In this document: piece by piece, positions 11,002 through 21,784 of the stretch
How positions within the stretch are numbered: position 1 is the stretch's first letter
How the letters are laid out: each line of letters starts with the position of its first letter
DNA from: Adineta vaga
Taxonomy: Eukaryota; Rotifera
Direction: 5' to 3'
Length of the DNA: 64,000 nucleotides
NCBI GenBank assembly: GCA_021613535.1
Contig: CP075494.1
Coordinates: 310,001-374,000 of the forward strand
Notes under the pieces: model-generated
What the model saw: only the letters and a program-made list of their open reading frames with translations
Told to the model about the DNA's origin: nothing
Database searches by the model: none
Made by a program: the position numbers and the translations under genes

Positions 11002-12951
11002 TCAATTGATTCCAAGAGAAACTATTGATGTAAAGTCTGAAGTATCATTTATTATTGTTGGTGTTTCTTGTTCAGTCTTCTTTTTAGTCACTTGAAAAAT
11101 ATTTTCTCGAATTTTTTCCACATCGGGATGATTTGTGGGTAATATTTTCAAACTACGTTCCAATGTTTTCTTTAAATATACAAGTGCTAAATCGTATTGT
11201 CTTTCATTTTCAAGTACACGACTTAAATTATTATATGCAAATCCAATATCTGGATGATCTTCAGGAAGAACTTTAGTACGAATATTGAGTACTTTCTCAA
11301 AATAGTTCGCTGCTAGTTTCAGATCATTTAATGTAAAATAAGCCAATCCTAATGAATTATAAGTTTCAGCCAAATCAAGACTATTCGATGGAAGAACTCG
11401 TTCTTGAATTTCTTTTGCTTTTCCAAGATTAATTAAACTTTTATGCATTTCTCCATCACGACATAGTGCAACTCCAACACGACTGTAACACAATCCAACT
11501 TGTTCATGATCTTTACCAAGTTCACGTTCACGAATAGTCAAACTAGTTTGATAATATTTCAAAGCATTGCCATAACTCATAATTCCATACATAGCTCTAC
11601 CCATACCCATATGACAATTAGCAATTGTAAGTTGTGTTTCATGCATCATTTGTTCATAATATTTAAGAGCATGTTGATATTCACCCATCTCTTGGAGAAT
11701 TTTTCCTAATGAATCAAGAGTATTTTCATTTCCAATTTTCTTTTTCATATAATTAAATATATCCTTTAAATGATAATCATTTTCATTTGCTAATGATAAT
11801 TTAATAATATACATCTTTTTTTTAGATTCTTCAGTTATTGAATCAATACGAAAAAGAGCTCCTAACATAAGAAGTACTTCATCTTCTGTAGGAAATGAAC
11901 TATATTGTTTAATATCAGAAAAAGCCTTCGTAGGTAATCGGGGATCGATTAAAATTTCAAAGAGTACAGCCTTCTTACCACTTTCAGTTTTATAATTTGG
12001 TACAAAACTTAATGCCATTTTACGATTCCGACTAGTAGAGAGAAAACTATTCATCGAAATAAATTCACCGATATTATTATGCATTATTTGTAATTCATTA
12101 TCACTAACAGATTGACCTCGATAGACTGTAAATTGATCTTTTGTTAAATTCGTTCGGATAAATCGTTCATATTCTCGTTTAATAATTTTGGCAATATCCG
12201 TAATAAAAAAACGACAATTAAAAAGCATATCAAAATCTCGACAACGTAATGCATTGTTAACAAGTCGAAAGAAACAAGATTCTTTTGAATACCACCAAAT
12301 AGCTTTTTCTGCTGTATATTCAGATTGAAATTCATGAATATTGATCAATTCATTCGGTTTATCCTCATACTTTTTCAGACATAATTCAATAAGTTCTTGT
12401 TTTGCATTCTCAGAATGACGCATTTCAAGTAAAATTTCAATATAAAGAAGAAACCACATGGAAGTAGCATTTCTTGATTGAAGCGATTCAGATTCACTTG
12501 TTATTAATGAAATTAACGTACTATCATCTTGTTGTTTACGAATAACTTGATCTTGAATGAGTTGTTTAAATATTTCATCTGAATCTTTGAAAACTCCTTT
12601 AATCTATTATTGAAAGTGTATAGATTGTTAATATATTTATTAATTCTTAATATTTACTTTTTCATACTGATTTGTCCATGTGAAATCCTTTGTGTTGTCA
12701 TAACAGATTATGTAACAACAAACGAGTTGTGCTAAATCATGTACACGTGTTATTATTGATTGATTGAAAGTATCAGATATGATCCAAATCACTTTTTCTT
12801 TTGTACTTGCTCGAATATAACTATCACATTCTGTACTATTTTCGAATAGTTGCAAATGGTTAAAGACATATCTTAATGCTTGTTTTATTTTAGATTTCTC
12901 AGTTTCATTTTCAAGCCAAACACACGTATAACTTTCTACGTTACCTGTCAT
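11002..12951 (-). CDS. ADP-ribosyltransferase with kinesin-light-chain-like TPRs (631 aa)
   Basis: A second R-S-E ART gene. Exon 1 is 12951-12658 (98 codons from MTGNVES) and exon 2 is 12603-11002, separated by a 54-bp GT-AG intron in phase 0. The upstream in-frame Met-rich extension is untranslated-looking low complexity, so MTGNVES is preferred. Residues 1-98 carry the shared N-terminal domain (YTCVWLEN ... TNQYEK). The ART domain has R260 (VYRGQ), SMNSFLSTS and the EDE of PTEDEVLLM. About five TPRs of about 42 aa follow, with the HPDIGFAYNNL / HPDVEKIREN signature of tetratricopeptide_12/kinesin light chain repeats. All catalytic signature residues are present. The likely role is cytosolic protein ADP-ribosylation with TPR-mediated partner choice. 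The substrate is unknown. Confidence 0.87.
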
Positions 12952-14390
12952 AATATAGAAGAAATATGTTGAATGTTTGTCAGAGACGTACTGTTCGTTC
13001 TTTCTGTGCACAAATGGTGAAAGAATAAAAAAGAAAAACAACAAATAAGAACATTATTATTCATAATAATGAGAGAAAAAACCCATAATGGACATTTTTT
13101 TCCAGCAGTGCCACATATCTTGGACTTTGAAGACGCATTCTCATCTCTCACAGAGATGAGTTAGTCTGTAACGAGAGATACAACATTTAATGCGGGATTT
13201 GTTTGATATACATAGAAGATATAATGTTGGGAATTTATTTTTTATGTCTAAAGCGCGTGTAGAGATTGACTCACAGTCTTTCTCTTTCATAGCAGTTTAT
13301 ATACACATTACAGTCACATTTTGAAACAGAAATGCTTCATACTGAAGACTTTAGCACGAAAAATGTAAGTCAGGGTGAAGGTGAGAGCTCGAGTGTCGAT
13401 ATGGATGCGGGTGTCGGGGCTTATTAGAAGAGCTTGCCACACCAATACGCACGCTCACACTCTTTGGATTCGACGATCTTTATAAATCTTTAGCATTGGT
13501 TCTTGAAGCACTCTTAGATTATTTAGAAGATAATTATACTAGAACAAGAATACATGGACGTGTAACATTTAGGTATTTGATCGAGTTGTAGAATATGCAG
13601 CAACACTCTCGATGGTCGAACGCGAACCAATAACCGAACTGAAGCATCGCATCGACGATTAAATGTGAAATTGTTAATGTTAATGTTGACCAGTCCACGA
13701 CTCAAACCAAAAAATATCTAAATGACAGGCAAACGTTTAAAGAATTTATTGCTTTCATCATATCGACATTATTCAGACAAATCGAAAGACTAGCATTGAA
13801 TTCGTAATTAAACCAGTTATTTGTGCTTTGTTTTCTATGAGTATTTCGTTATTTAATAAATAAAGACGTAACTGAACCTTTCATATGCGACCAATTTTTC
13901 ATGTGACTAGTTATCGTAGCGCCCAATTATCACTTTTCTCCTCTTCTCCAATTACTCATCCTCTGGAGCTTAAAGCTGGTGCTGTTAAAGCTAACACATA
14001 AAAAATGTTTTTTGTTTTTCTTCCTTTTCTTTCCTATTCATACCAAAGAATATAGACAAAACAAACGATAAGTGAGCACGATATCTGCAGGGTGCTTTTT
14101 CAGTTGTCCGTAAGTGGCTATTAACCGTGTGATAAAAAAGCTTGATGACATAAATCGTTATATTTATTGATTCTTTCCCATTCAAATAAAAAGTCTCGGA
14201 AGCATTCAAATCAGTATCCCATACAGGGATTTTCCCACAAAATACGATTACAGCTCTTGCGGAATCATGATCGTCAGAACGAATGTATAAAAGGATAGAG
14301 TTTTCGTACTCTATTTCATATCGCTTGCTTCCTATACGAACACAAGAGAAGAGAAAAGAAATACAAGACCACCTATATCTTTAATTAAAT
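12952..14390. other. Intergenic, one degenerate hairpin
   Basis: No supported gene. A diverged G-rich/C-rich arm pair lies at about 13369-13465 (CAGGGTGAAGGTG and ATGCGGGTGTCGGGG against CGCACGCTCACACTC). Short open frames at 13523 and 13991 have no recognisable content. A TATA-like TATAAAA at 14286-14292 belongs to the next gene. Confidence 0.55.
14286..14292 (+). promoter_or_regulatory. TATA box
   Basis: TATAAAA lies 98 bp before the ATG at 14391, at a plausible distance for a start site in the region ending CTTCCTATACG. Confidence 0.5.
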
Positions 14391-14723
14391 ATGGACGAAG
14401 AATCGTTAGCTGATGCTGTTCGACAAAGAGTACTTGCCATCCTTATGGAAGATCGGGTACCATATACTCGCGGAGATTTGATCATTAGACTTCAGGAAGA
14501 CCGACCACCAAATGAAGCATGGCCCATTGAGATCGGAAACATTAGCGAGAATGATCTCGACCGATATCTCCAACCTCTGCAGAATCATATCGTTCGGTAT
14601 CGGAATGGTGAGAGAACCCAACCTGGCAATCCGTACTGGTATACTCTCCGTCAACCAAACGATCCGGAAGACACCTTCAATCGACCTTATCGAAAAAATG
14701 CTGACGGTCAGTTCGACATTTGA
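14391..14723 (+). CDS. Unknown small acidic/charged protein (110 aa)
   Basis: A single-exon frame from ATG 14391 to TGA 14723, with a TATA box upstream and AATAAA-type sequence (ATTAATAAACAAG) about 55 bp downstream. Its base composition is clearly higher in GC than its surroundings, which supports real coding. The protein is soluble with no signal peptide or membrane segment. It has a helical N-terminal half (DAVRQRVLAILMED, GDLIIRLQED) and a Pro/Asn/Arg-rich C-terminal half ending NPYWYTLRQP. The helix-helix-YRNGERTQPGNPYWY layout is reminiscent of a winged-helix with a beta wing, but this is a guess. The family was not recognised. Confidence 0.65.
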   Translation: MDEESLADAVRQRVLAILMEDRVPYTRGDLIIRLQEDRPPNEAWPIEIGNISENDLDRYLQPLQNHIVRYRNGERTQPGNPYWYTLRQPNDPEDTFNRPYRKNADGQFDI

Positions 14724-14861
14724 AACGAGGTCCAATTAGACTCTCTCGCGTAATTTCTCTTTTTACGTGTTCAATTCATTAATAAACAAGAACTTTCATC
14801 TTTATTTTTTGTTTATTTCTAAAATCCGAGAGTGATCTATCCATCTGCTGAGTATTGTTCA

Positions 14862-14949
14862 AGATCGTCCAGGGGTGGATCCAGGGGGAGTGCGGCGGAT
14901 ACGGCCGCATCCCCCTTCAAAAAATCCTGGATCCGCCACTGAGATCGTC
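14862..14949. mobile_element. 72-bp hAT-type miniature element with 8-bp target duplication
   Basis: The element is 14870-14941. The left end CAGGGGTGGATCCAGG and the complement of the right end (CAGTGGCGGATCCAGG) match at 14 of 16 positions. The flanks are the identical 8-mers AGATCGTC (14862-14869 and 14942-14949). An 8-bp duplication plus CAG-starting terminal repeats is the hAT signature. The interior contains a small GC-rich palindrome (GCGGCGGATACGGCCGC). It is non-coding and must have been moved in trans. Confidence 0.82.
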
Positions 14950-15046
14950 GAGCACTAAAACTTTCTAACCAAATAAGTTTCTAAAAGCCAACAATGCCTA
15001 CCAATTACAATCGATATAAGTTTCTTTCCTTTTTTTGTCCATGCTC

Positions 15047-15103
15047 CTTGAAGTTGTGAGTGACGAGGAATATTATGCTTACATCCACACCCACACTCTC
15101 AAG
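15047..15103. repeat. Telomere-like palindrome
   Basis: The left arm CTTGAAGTTGTGAGTG faces the right arm ATCCACACCCACACTCTCAAG. It ends in the family terminus CTTGA/TCAAG and lies downstream of the kelch gene's 3' end on the minus strand. Confidence 0.65.
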
Positions 15104-15286
15104 ATACTAGATATGATCACACCTCTACAAGTGTACTGCAAAAAGAAGAAGACACTGAAACTGAATCTTAGTTTTAAATCATTTATTTGTGAAAAAAGGG
15201 CACAGTTCAGCATGAATAGATGGAATATTTGAATATAAAAGAAAGAGAAAAGAAAAAGTTTACAGTTGATTAAAAAAACTTCATTC

Positions 15287-16096
15287 TCAACCATTGACCG
15301 AGAAGAGTTCACAATTTGTTGAGGACATACTCAATTCTTTTTGTCCTCCTATAACAAGTACTGTTGGTGATGACGAAGAAGGAGTAGTTAAGAAATTTGA
15401 TGTGTGGAGAGCACGTGCAGTGTTCATGTCTGTTATAGAACGCCATGTGTTAAGTCGATAATCATAAACTTCAGCCGAACGATGTATCAAACCGGTATTA
15501 GTAAATCCACCAGTTAGAAGAACTAAACCTGATGGTAATAAAGCTGTACTAGGTTCAATTCGTGTCTGCGTAGTATTTGATGCAAATGTAAATGAATTTG
15601 TTGTTCTGATACTATTATCACCACCAGTAATTAAAATTGGTCCATTTGAAATTAATGTAGCTGTATGTGACGTTCTATAGTCTGGCATTGTATTCAAACT
15701 TCGAGTCCATTGTAATGTTGATACACTGGATATTTCTGCTGAGCCATCTGGAAAACCGTCTTCTATAACTACGATTATATTCATGGATGCTAAGTATGTT
15801 GCTGTAAAACAGACTCGTTTACTAAGCATTGAAGTGGTGGTTGTCCACTTATTCGAAACAAAATCATATAATTCACATGATTGTAAAGGCATAAATCCAC
15901 CGTCATATCCATATCCACCCATGACTAAGATCTTATTTATTGGTGCAGGTAAATACACTGCTGGATGTTCCAATCGACCGTAAGTCTTGTTACTAAGAGC
16001 TGTCCAAGTATTACTGACGCGATTATTAATCTCAGCAGTTTTGATAGCAGTATTATAATACCAACCACCCGTTACAAATAAACGACCATCTGGCAA
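15287..16096 (-). pseudogene. Kelch-repeat protein, 5'-truncated
   Basis: About five kelch repeats forming part of a beta-propeller, with diagnostic elements such as LFVTGG, ILVMGGYGYDGG, NKWTTTTSM, ILITGG, LVLLTGGF, NTWRSITDMNTARALH and LVIGG. It ends at TGA 15287. No ATG opens the frame: the first codons are CTC TTG CCA GAT GGT (LLPDG, a normal mid-repeat sequence). They abut directly on a G-rich telomere-like element that starts at 16093. The 5' part of the gene is therefore missing from the window. It is either a truncated pseudogene or a gene whose first exon lies beyond an undetected intron. Confidence 0.7.
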
Positions 16097-16196
16097 GAGG
16101 GTGTAGGTGCGGGTGTGGGTGTGGTTGAGGGCGTTGGTAAGCGTGAAGTAAAGAGCATATACCTACACTCAGACCCGTTTTTCTTGTAAATGATTC
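16093..16196. repeat. Long telomere-like palindrome at a gene breakpoint
   Basis: CAAGAGGGTGTAGGTGCGGG, then GTGTGGGTGTGG and GAGGGCG, faces ACCTACACTCAGACCCG and ends TTCTTG. It is continuous with the truncated kelch reading frame. Confidence 0.65.
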
Positions 16197-16212
16197 ATTG
16201 GAGTATATAAAG

Positions 16213-16464
16213 TCAATGAATATAGATCACGCGACAACTTAATAAAAAAGCTTTGTTTTGTCTCGCCGATCTCTGATCTTCTTCTGCCTCAAGATGATCA
16301 ATTTCTATTTCACAATGTTTACTCTTGTACATATCTTCGATTATCTCGTTTTTAATGTCACTATATATCTGCCAATTACCATCATTAGACTGGCAATACC
16401 ACTTAAATTCATGTTGGGACGGAATGGACACTACTGAACGATTTGATGCTAAAGCAGCTATCAT
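16213..16464 (-). CDS. WWE-domain fragment or small WWE protein (83 aa)
   Basis: ATG at 16464 opens an 83-aa frame. Residues about 18-60 read FKWYCQSNDGNWQIYSDIKNEIIEDMY..., followed by CEIEIDHLE, matching a WWE domain. WWE domains bind ADP-ribose or poly-ADP-ribose units and occur in PARPs and some ubiquitin ligases. The C-terminal 20 residues look unrelated. In other genes of this type the WWE precedes a catalytic domain, so this is probably the surviving 5' exon of a larger gene whose remainder is gone. Confidence 0.5.
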   Translation of the reverse strand: MIAALASNRSVVSIPSQHEFKWYCQSNDGNWQIYSDIKNEIIEDMYKSKHCEIEIDHLEAEEDQRSARQNKAFLLSCRVIYIH

Positions 16465-17302
16465 TTTGAAAGAAACTAAAATAACTATACTTTTTTGAAT
16501 TTATAATAGACTAGTCACATATTGTTTTTTCATTCTTCTTATATATTTATATTACCACTTTGCATAGTGGAAAATGTTCGACAGAAAAGAAAAAATCTTC
16601 TTGTGCAGAAGCGTTATGAAGAAAGACTTTTTCTCTTTGCTGTTATATAGAGCAAGAGCGGTCGTTGACATTATGATGAGCAATACGTGAGTAGAGATAT
16701 TTTTCTTTGTTTATCACACTAGAAAAATGTTGTAAATATTTTCTCATTTTCATTTTCTCATCTTCATTATACAAAAAAGAAAAAGAAGCGTTAATTTTTA
16801 CGATGGTGGATTAAAATAGCATGTTCTTTCGATGTATGGCACCACAGTAGGATTCAAGTCACATGATGTAAAAAGTGAAAGCTTATTCTTTTGTTGCAAA
16901 ATAATATTCAGAAAGACATGAAAAAGTTACATATGTTCGATATTCACCAAATTCAATTCAAGTCTTGGTATTGAATTTGACAGGATTCGAATAGATTTAC
17001 TAGAAAGCGACCAGATCAATTCCAAATTTGCTGCTGTTGTCCTTCTTTGATCACAGATCGAATGATAACATCTGACATAATTTTTAGATGACTGATGAAT
17101 CCGATGTATCTAATAAGGCGGTCTGAGTACAGTTGACGTCAGAGCTGCGCGATTGTCTGCTAAACTTTTACCTTTACAGACTTTGTATGAATTTTTCTTA
17201 AAACTTTTGCTTATATTTCCTTTGCTTGTCCTTTCCTTGTCAGATAAGTATCTATTTATTTGTCCACATTTTGCAAATAAAAGAAACGAAAAAACAACAC
17301 AT

Positions 17303-17325
17303 TCTCTCTCTCTCTCTCTCTCTCT
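17303..17325. repeat. (CT)n microsatellite
   Basis: About eleven CT dinucleotides in a row. Confidence 0.9.
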
Positions 17326-17839
17326 TTCTGTTTCATTCGATCAATATCTCGTGCTGAAGCGCATTTTTACAACTATTTTGACACCGTAGTATCTGAGATT
17401 TAGTCTCCACTTCTACGAGACAGAAAAGCGAAGAACATTTTCCTCTTTTTCTTCTCTCTCGCTTCATAAAAAAGGCAAAGTGGTAACCAGTTGAGGGTGT
17501 GGGTGAAAGTGTGATGATGGAAGATGAGAAATCGTCATCCAAAATTCATGCTTAAAAATCAGAATGAATCTTTTAAGATCTGGATACCCTACAGATTCAA
17601 TAGAAATCTCGGTGACAGAAATGCTTCGAATCTCGTCGGCAAAAATAGCAATTTCTACAAATTTTATGAATTTTCATTAAAGGAGTTTTAAATAGTAGTC
17701 TTCGGTGCCTATCACATCAGCTCGCTGGAAACTATTAAATCTAGATACTATGGATTCCGATGAGATTAAATCATTGAAATGGCGGACGTGTGTACCCTGA
17801 GCATCCCTTTTTGAGTTCTGCGATGATTTCTGTTTGCAA

Positions 17840-17941
17840 CAATATGTCCATGCAGCATTTTGTCCACACGACGATTCGTCCATGCGACCATTTGTCCTTG
17901 CAACATTTTGTCTGCAACGATTTGTCGACGACATTCTGTCC
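17840..17941. repeat. Degenerate 15-17 bp tandem array
   Basis: About seven copies of a unit close to ATTTTGTCCATGCAAC, varying by substitutions and 1-2 bp length changes (ATATGTCCATGCAGC, ATTCGTCCATGCGACC, ATTTGTCCTTGCAAC). No coding role is seen. Confidence 0.65.
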
Positions 17942-18191
17942 TAGCGCCGGTTTTTCTAGAGTTACGGCTGAAACAATCGCTGGAATAGAATATTGGTACC
18001 TCCCATATGTCTAAAAAATAGTTGATTTAATCGGATATTGACTTTCATTTTTCGGCTCTCCACTGAGGAGGGGTACGGGATTCGATCTATAAGAATTTCC
18101 TGAACTTTTAAGTAAAACTTATGTAATTCAGTCAAGAAACGTCGTGCAGATCTCGGGAACGTTTCATTTTATAGAGAATCGTTTGCTCTGT

Positions 18192-18294
18192 CTTGAGGGT
18201 GTGGGTGTAGGTGTGGGTGTGGATAGGTGTAAAGGTGGATATGAGCGTGAGTGTATGTTTAAATGTTACTCTTCTACCAACATCCACACCCATA
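18192..18294. repeat. Telomere-like palindrome with long left arm
   Basis: CTTGAGGGTGTGGGTGTAGG is extended by GTGTGGGTGTGGATAGG. The right arm CATCCACACCCAT lies about 70 bp on. The TGTGGG-type unit occurs several times in the left arm. Confidence 0.7.
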
Positions 18295-18597
18295 AAATAG
18301 TTCCCTCATTTCAATTGGAGAATATGATAAAAAACAGAACAGCTCGTGTTCGTCATATATTTATTTGTTCTGTTCTGTTCTCATATGACATCTGTATGTA
18401 TTCTGTATCTCTCTTTTCCTCTTATTGGTTATGATAATCAGCGAGTCAATTTTTTTTCCTGTTCTGTCCATATTATTCATATACATGGTGTGATTAAACT
18501 GCACTTGTATCCTTATCTAACCTACTCTATACAAAACATGAATCTGTATATTACGACTCGTTCTACTGATGAAATATAAATTTGTGGTATGGATATG

Positions 18598-18692
18598 AGT
18601 GTGCACGCAGTAGTGAGTGAAACTGACGGAGTGAGTGCACGCGTAGTTGTGAGTGAAACTGACGGAGTGAGTGCACGCGTAGTTGTGAGTGA
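18598..18692. repeat. 36-bp minisatellite, about 2.7 copies
   Basis: Repeat starts at 18613, 18649 and 18685 (GTGAGTGAAACTGACGGAGT then GAGTGCACGCGTAGTT). Copies two and three are nearly identical; the first carries small differences. Confidence 0.85.
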
Positions 18693-18842
18693 GGATGTGT
18701 GTGAAGTTGTACGGGAGTATACACTGATAAAAATGAGCGCAGAGTAATAAACCTTTCAAAAGGATTTATTAAATTAATAAACTCTTTGGAAACTGATTTT
18801 TCATTCTGCATTTTCTACTAATGAGTGTATTACTAAACTAGT

Positions 18843-18932
18843 TTTCATAAGGTGTATGAAGTTAATAAACGATCTAAGGGTATATAACTGCTGATATACC
18901 CTAAAAAGTTTATCAGACTACACCGTATGAAA
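18843..18932. repeat. 90-bp imperfect palindrome
   Basis: TTTCATAAGGTGTA at the left end faces TACACCGTATGAAA at the right end. AATAAAC faces GTTTAT, and the core is GGGTATAT...ATATACCC. It could be a small foldback element. No target duplication is obvious. Confidence 0.6.
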
Positions 18933-19002
18933 TACCCATCTCGAGTAGATGAAAAGAAAGGGTATATCAAAAGGTTTTGTGATACTGATGAGCATAAAAA
19001 AC

Positions 19003-19165
19003 GGGTGTGGATGACGGTAAAGGCGAGGATGTTATGGGTGCGGGTGAAGTTGTAGATATGGATCCGACTCATGTCTACACATCCTCAGTCACCTCCACAC
19101 TCGATGAAAAAATTATATTCTTGTGGTAACTCTTCATTCACCCACACCTACACCCCACCCTCCAG
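19003..19165. repeat. Cluster of G-rich and C-rich telomere-like arms
   Basis: ACGGGTGTGGATGACGG and GGGTGCGGGTGAAG are followed by CCTCAGTCACCTCCACACTC and CACCCACACCTACACC. It appears to be two overlapping or nested palindromes. Confidence 0.55.
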
Positions 19166-19727
19166 AAAATCCTTCGAAAAATCAACTTGATCAGGGCTCG
19201 AAAGTGTCGGGTCGACGAAGAGAAAATTTTTCCGTAGAAACAGGAATGGTATATTCTGAGTCAGAGTGAGAAACTGAGTTTGTTTCGATCAGCAAAAATG
19301 CGCTTTTTTGCACCCATATCCAATAAAAACTATGTCCTAAACTTATAATTTATCGAAATTGCTTCATTTTTTACTCGTTCTGCATACTTGAGAGAAAAAA
19401 CGAAGAAACTAGCTGTTCTCTTTGGCTCTTTTTGCAAGAGTTGATTTTTCTCTTGCGTTCTCTTTTTTTCCACATATAGTGACAACTACCTGCAGCTAAC
19501 GATAACCAAGTCGCTTAACTCTATCAGCATTTTTCTAATCTTAAGTACACACCAGCAAAGCAAAGTATACATATCCTCTGTTTTTCAGAACATACTTCAA
19601 TTTTACGTGTGTATACTCTACTATGTTTTAGCGCTGCCATGTAGAACATTTGTGAACTCGTTCCGTTTTAGATTTGATTTTGACCACAAATCTCTGTACA
19701 CGGCTTCGCATTCAATCCATTCGCGAC

Positions 19728-20492
19728 ATGACAAGCACGTTAAAGTTTACAGGCAAAGTGGCCTTTGTGACCGGTGCAGCCAGCGGTATTGGCCGCGCTA
19801 CTGCGCTAGCGTTTGCTCGCGAAGGTGCGAGCGTAGTTGTGGCTGATATCTCGGAACAAAACAATCTACAAACAGCTCGCATGATCGAGGAATCCGGTGG
19901 CCGAGCACTTGCCGTTCGATGCGATGTATCACAGGCTGAGGATATACGCACGGCCCTGGACAAGGCCATCGAATCATTCGGACGCCTCGACTTGGCCTTC
20001 AATAACGCCGGCATCGAATATACGGCCAAACCGGCAGTCGATGTGACAGAGGAGGAGTGGAATCGGATTATCAACATTAATCTCAGCGGTGTGTTCCTAT
20101 GTATGAAGTACGAGATCCCACTGATGCTCAAGCAAGGTGGCGGTGCGATCGTAAATACCTCTTCAGGCGCTGGAGTGAGAGGCTTCAAGGGCGGGGCCGC
20201 CTATGTCGCAGCAAAGCACGGTGTCATTGGATTGACCAAGGCGGCTGCCCTCGATTATGCGCAATCGAACATTCGCATCAACGCGGTCTGCCCAGGAATA
20301 ATTGACACAGCGATGATGCACCGCTTCTCCGGAGGTACTGACGAAGGTCGTCAAGCAGTGGTTGCTCAGGAGCCGATTGGAAGGATGGGTAGACCTGAAG
20401 AAATCGCCGAGACTGTCATGTGGCTGTGCTCTGATGCAGCATCGTTCATTCTCGGACATTCCGTGGTTGTAGATGGTGGACAAACAGTGTGA
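19728..20492 (+). CDS. Short-chain dehydrogenase/reductase, bacterial-like (254 aa)
   Basis: A classical SDR, an NAD(P)-dependent oxidoreductase with a Rossmann fold. The glycine motif TGAASGIG is at residues 15-22, NNAG at 92-95, the catalytic Ser at 145/146, and Tyr159 and Lys163 (YVAAK). The C-terminus is SFILGHSVVVDGGQTV. The 254-aa length is normal and all catalytic residues are present. ATG 19728 is chosen over the upstream TTG frame. It is intronless and its GC content is far above the flanks, with many C/G-ending codons. The simplest explanation is horizontal transfer, probably from bacteria, not yet adjusted to host composition. The substrate cannot be predicted. Confidence 0.92.
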   Translation: MTSTLKFTGKVAFVTGAASGIGRATALAFAREGASVVVADISEQNNLQTARMIEESGGRALAVRCDVSQAEDIRTALDKAIESFGRLDLAFNNAGIEYTAKPAVDVTEEEWNRIININLSGVFLCMKYEIPLMLKQGGGAIVNTSSGAGVRGFKGGAAYVAAKHGVIGLTKAAALDYAQSNIRINAVCPGIIDTAMMHRFSGGTDEGRQAVVAQEPIGRMGRPEEIAETVMWLCSDAASFILGHSVVVDGGQTV

Positions 20493-21414
20493 TAGGTTCA
20501 AAATATGCACAAGCCGACAATCTGAAGCACATTTCTGCCAGAATCTGACAAAAAATATCTTTTTTTCTTTTGTTCTGTTCTTTTTTTGTATTCTGCTGGT
20601 GTATAAAGCCATGGACATACTAGAAGACCCCCCTATTTCTGTACGTATAGTAATTAATAGTTCTTTAATTATTCTACACAAGGTGCATATTTTAAACTTT
20701 TGATTTAAAAGTTTTTTTCTGTTCTTTCTATTGTTAAAATAGTCCATATTTGTAATGTATTTGTCTGATCTTCTGACGTTCACAGTAGTCTGTTCTTGAA
20801 TAATATCTAATGTAATTCGTGAACGTATATATGACGATTTCTGACCTCAGAGATGAGAATTAGTATATGTATACTTTTATTTCATCCAAAAAAATCGCAT
20901 CTATACTGTATTTCCCTCGTTCTTATATAGTCCTCGGGAGATACAGTGTCATGCTACAGGAAAATATCTAAATCTATATCACGTACGAGGGTGGAACTAT
21001 CATATGAATATCATATGAATGCCACATTATATGAAATATATGAAAGAAAGGGAAAGACAAGTGTATCAATATCCCTGTAGGGTATATAAAATAAGAGGCT
21101 AATATCTAAGTGTAAACAGGGAGGAGAAAAGTAGAAGATAGTTGATCAGTTTGTCAACACAAGAAGAAAAGCGAGGGAAAAAAGGAAGAGGGAGAGAGGA
21201 AGAAGCACACATCGAGGACAACTATCGTAGTATATAAAGAAAAAAAAAAGAAAGTATACAACCATTTAGATTGTCACAACATATATAAATGATGTAAAAC
21301 AGCAAAGCGTATTTCGATAATATTCTATTCGTTTCATTCTAATTCTTCGATTTTTCTTGGAATCATTTCTAACTTTTTAAAATTGAGTTCATTCTTATTT
21401 TATGGACAAAACAA

Positions 21415-21472
21415 TGAGGGTGTGGGTGAGGTGTGGGTGGATGTGAAAAAGACTCCTACACCCACACCCTCG
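21415..21472. repeat. Telomere-like palindrome, near-perfect arms
   Basis: GAGGGTGTGGGTG (21416-21428) is the exact complement of CACCCACACCCTC (21459-21471), a 13-bp perfect stem with a 30-nt loop that itself contains GGTGTGGGTGG. It is the clearest single example of the family. Confidence 0.88.
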
Positions 21473-21776
21473 ATAATAATGGAATCTATAAGTTTTATTT
21501 ATGACGAAAATAGACTCATAATCATTTAGTGTGCCTGAGAAGTAGAGCTTTGCTGCATATCAGTAAATTATTTGCTGATATTTCAGGATTAACCTATATA
21601 TCGAAGGCAAACATTCAAATGTGTAATATATTGGATTCGAAATGAAAGGGATTAGTTCTATGTTTTTGACTATCAAGAATTTATGTTAGATAAAAAATTG
21701 TCCTCGAAATTCTTAATATTGACATTAGGATAAAAATCTTTTGATGTTATTCTCAATTCAATCTAGTATAAATACA

Positions 21777-21784
21777 TGTAGAAA
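21777..21784 (+). promoter_or_regulatory. TATA box
   Basis: TATAAATA lies 57 bp upstream of the ATG of the small secreted-peptide gene. Confidence 0.6.

Larger units (their letters stand above)
16465..19727. other. Gene-free, repeat-rich interval
   Basis: No reading frame in this 3.3 kb has recognisable content; the open frames overlap tandem repeats. It contains a (CT)n tract (17303-17325), a half palindrome at 17491-17514, a degenerate short tandem array, a long hairpin, a 36-bp minisatellite, a 90-bp palindrome and a cluster of G-rich/C-rich arms at about 19003-19165. All but the single half palindrome are listed separately. Confidence 0.6.

Noticed and set aside
14406-14739. Overlapping frames on both strands of the 110-aa gene
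   Set aside because: The same bases support one frame with TATA and polyadenylation cues; the others have no domain and arise from higher GC content.
17153-18434. Several 70-95 aa frames in the repeat block
   Set aside because: They run through microsatellite or hairpin sequence and show no protein-like conservation.
18517-18811. Apparent repeat protein (THNYACTHSVSF)
   Set aside because: It is a translation of the 36-bp minisatellite, not a gene.
19712-20783. Minus-strand and +2 frames across the SDR
   Set aside because: GC-rich sequence opens all frames; only the plus frame has the SDR motifs.
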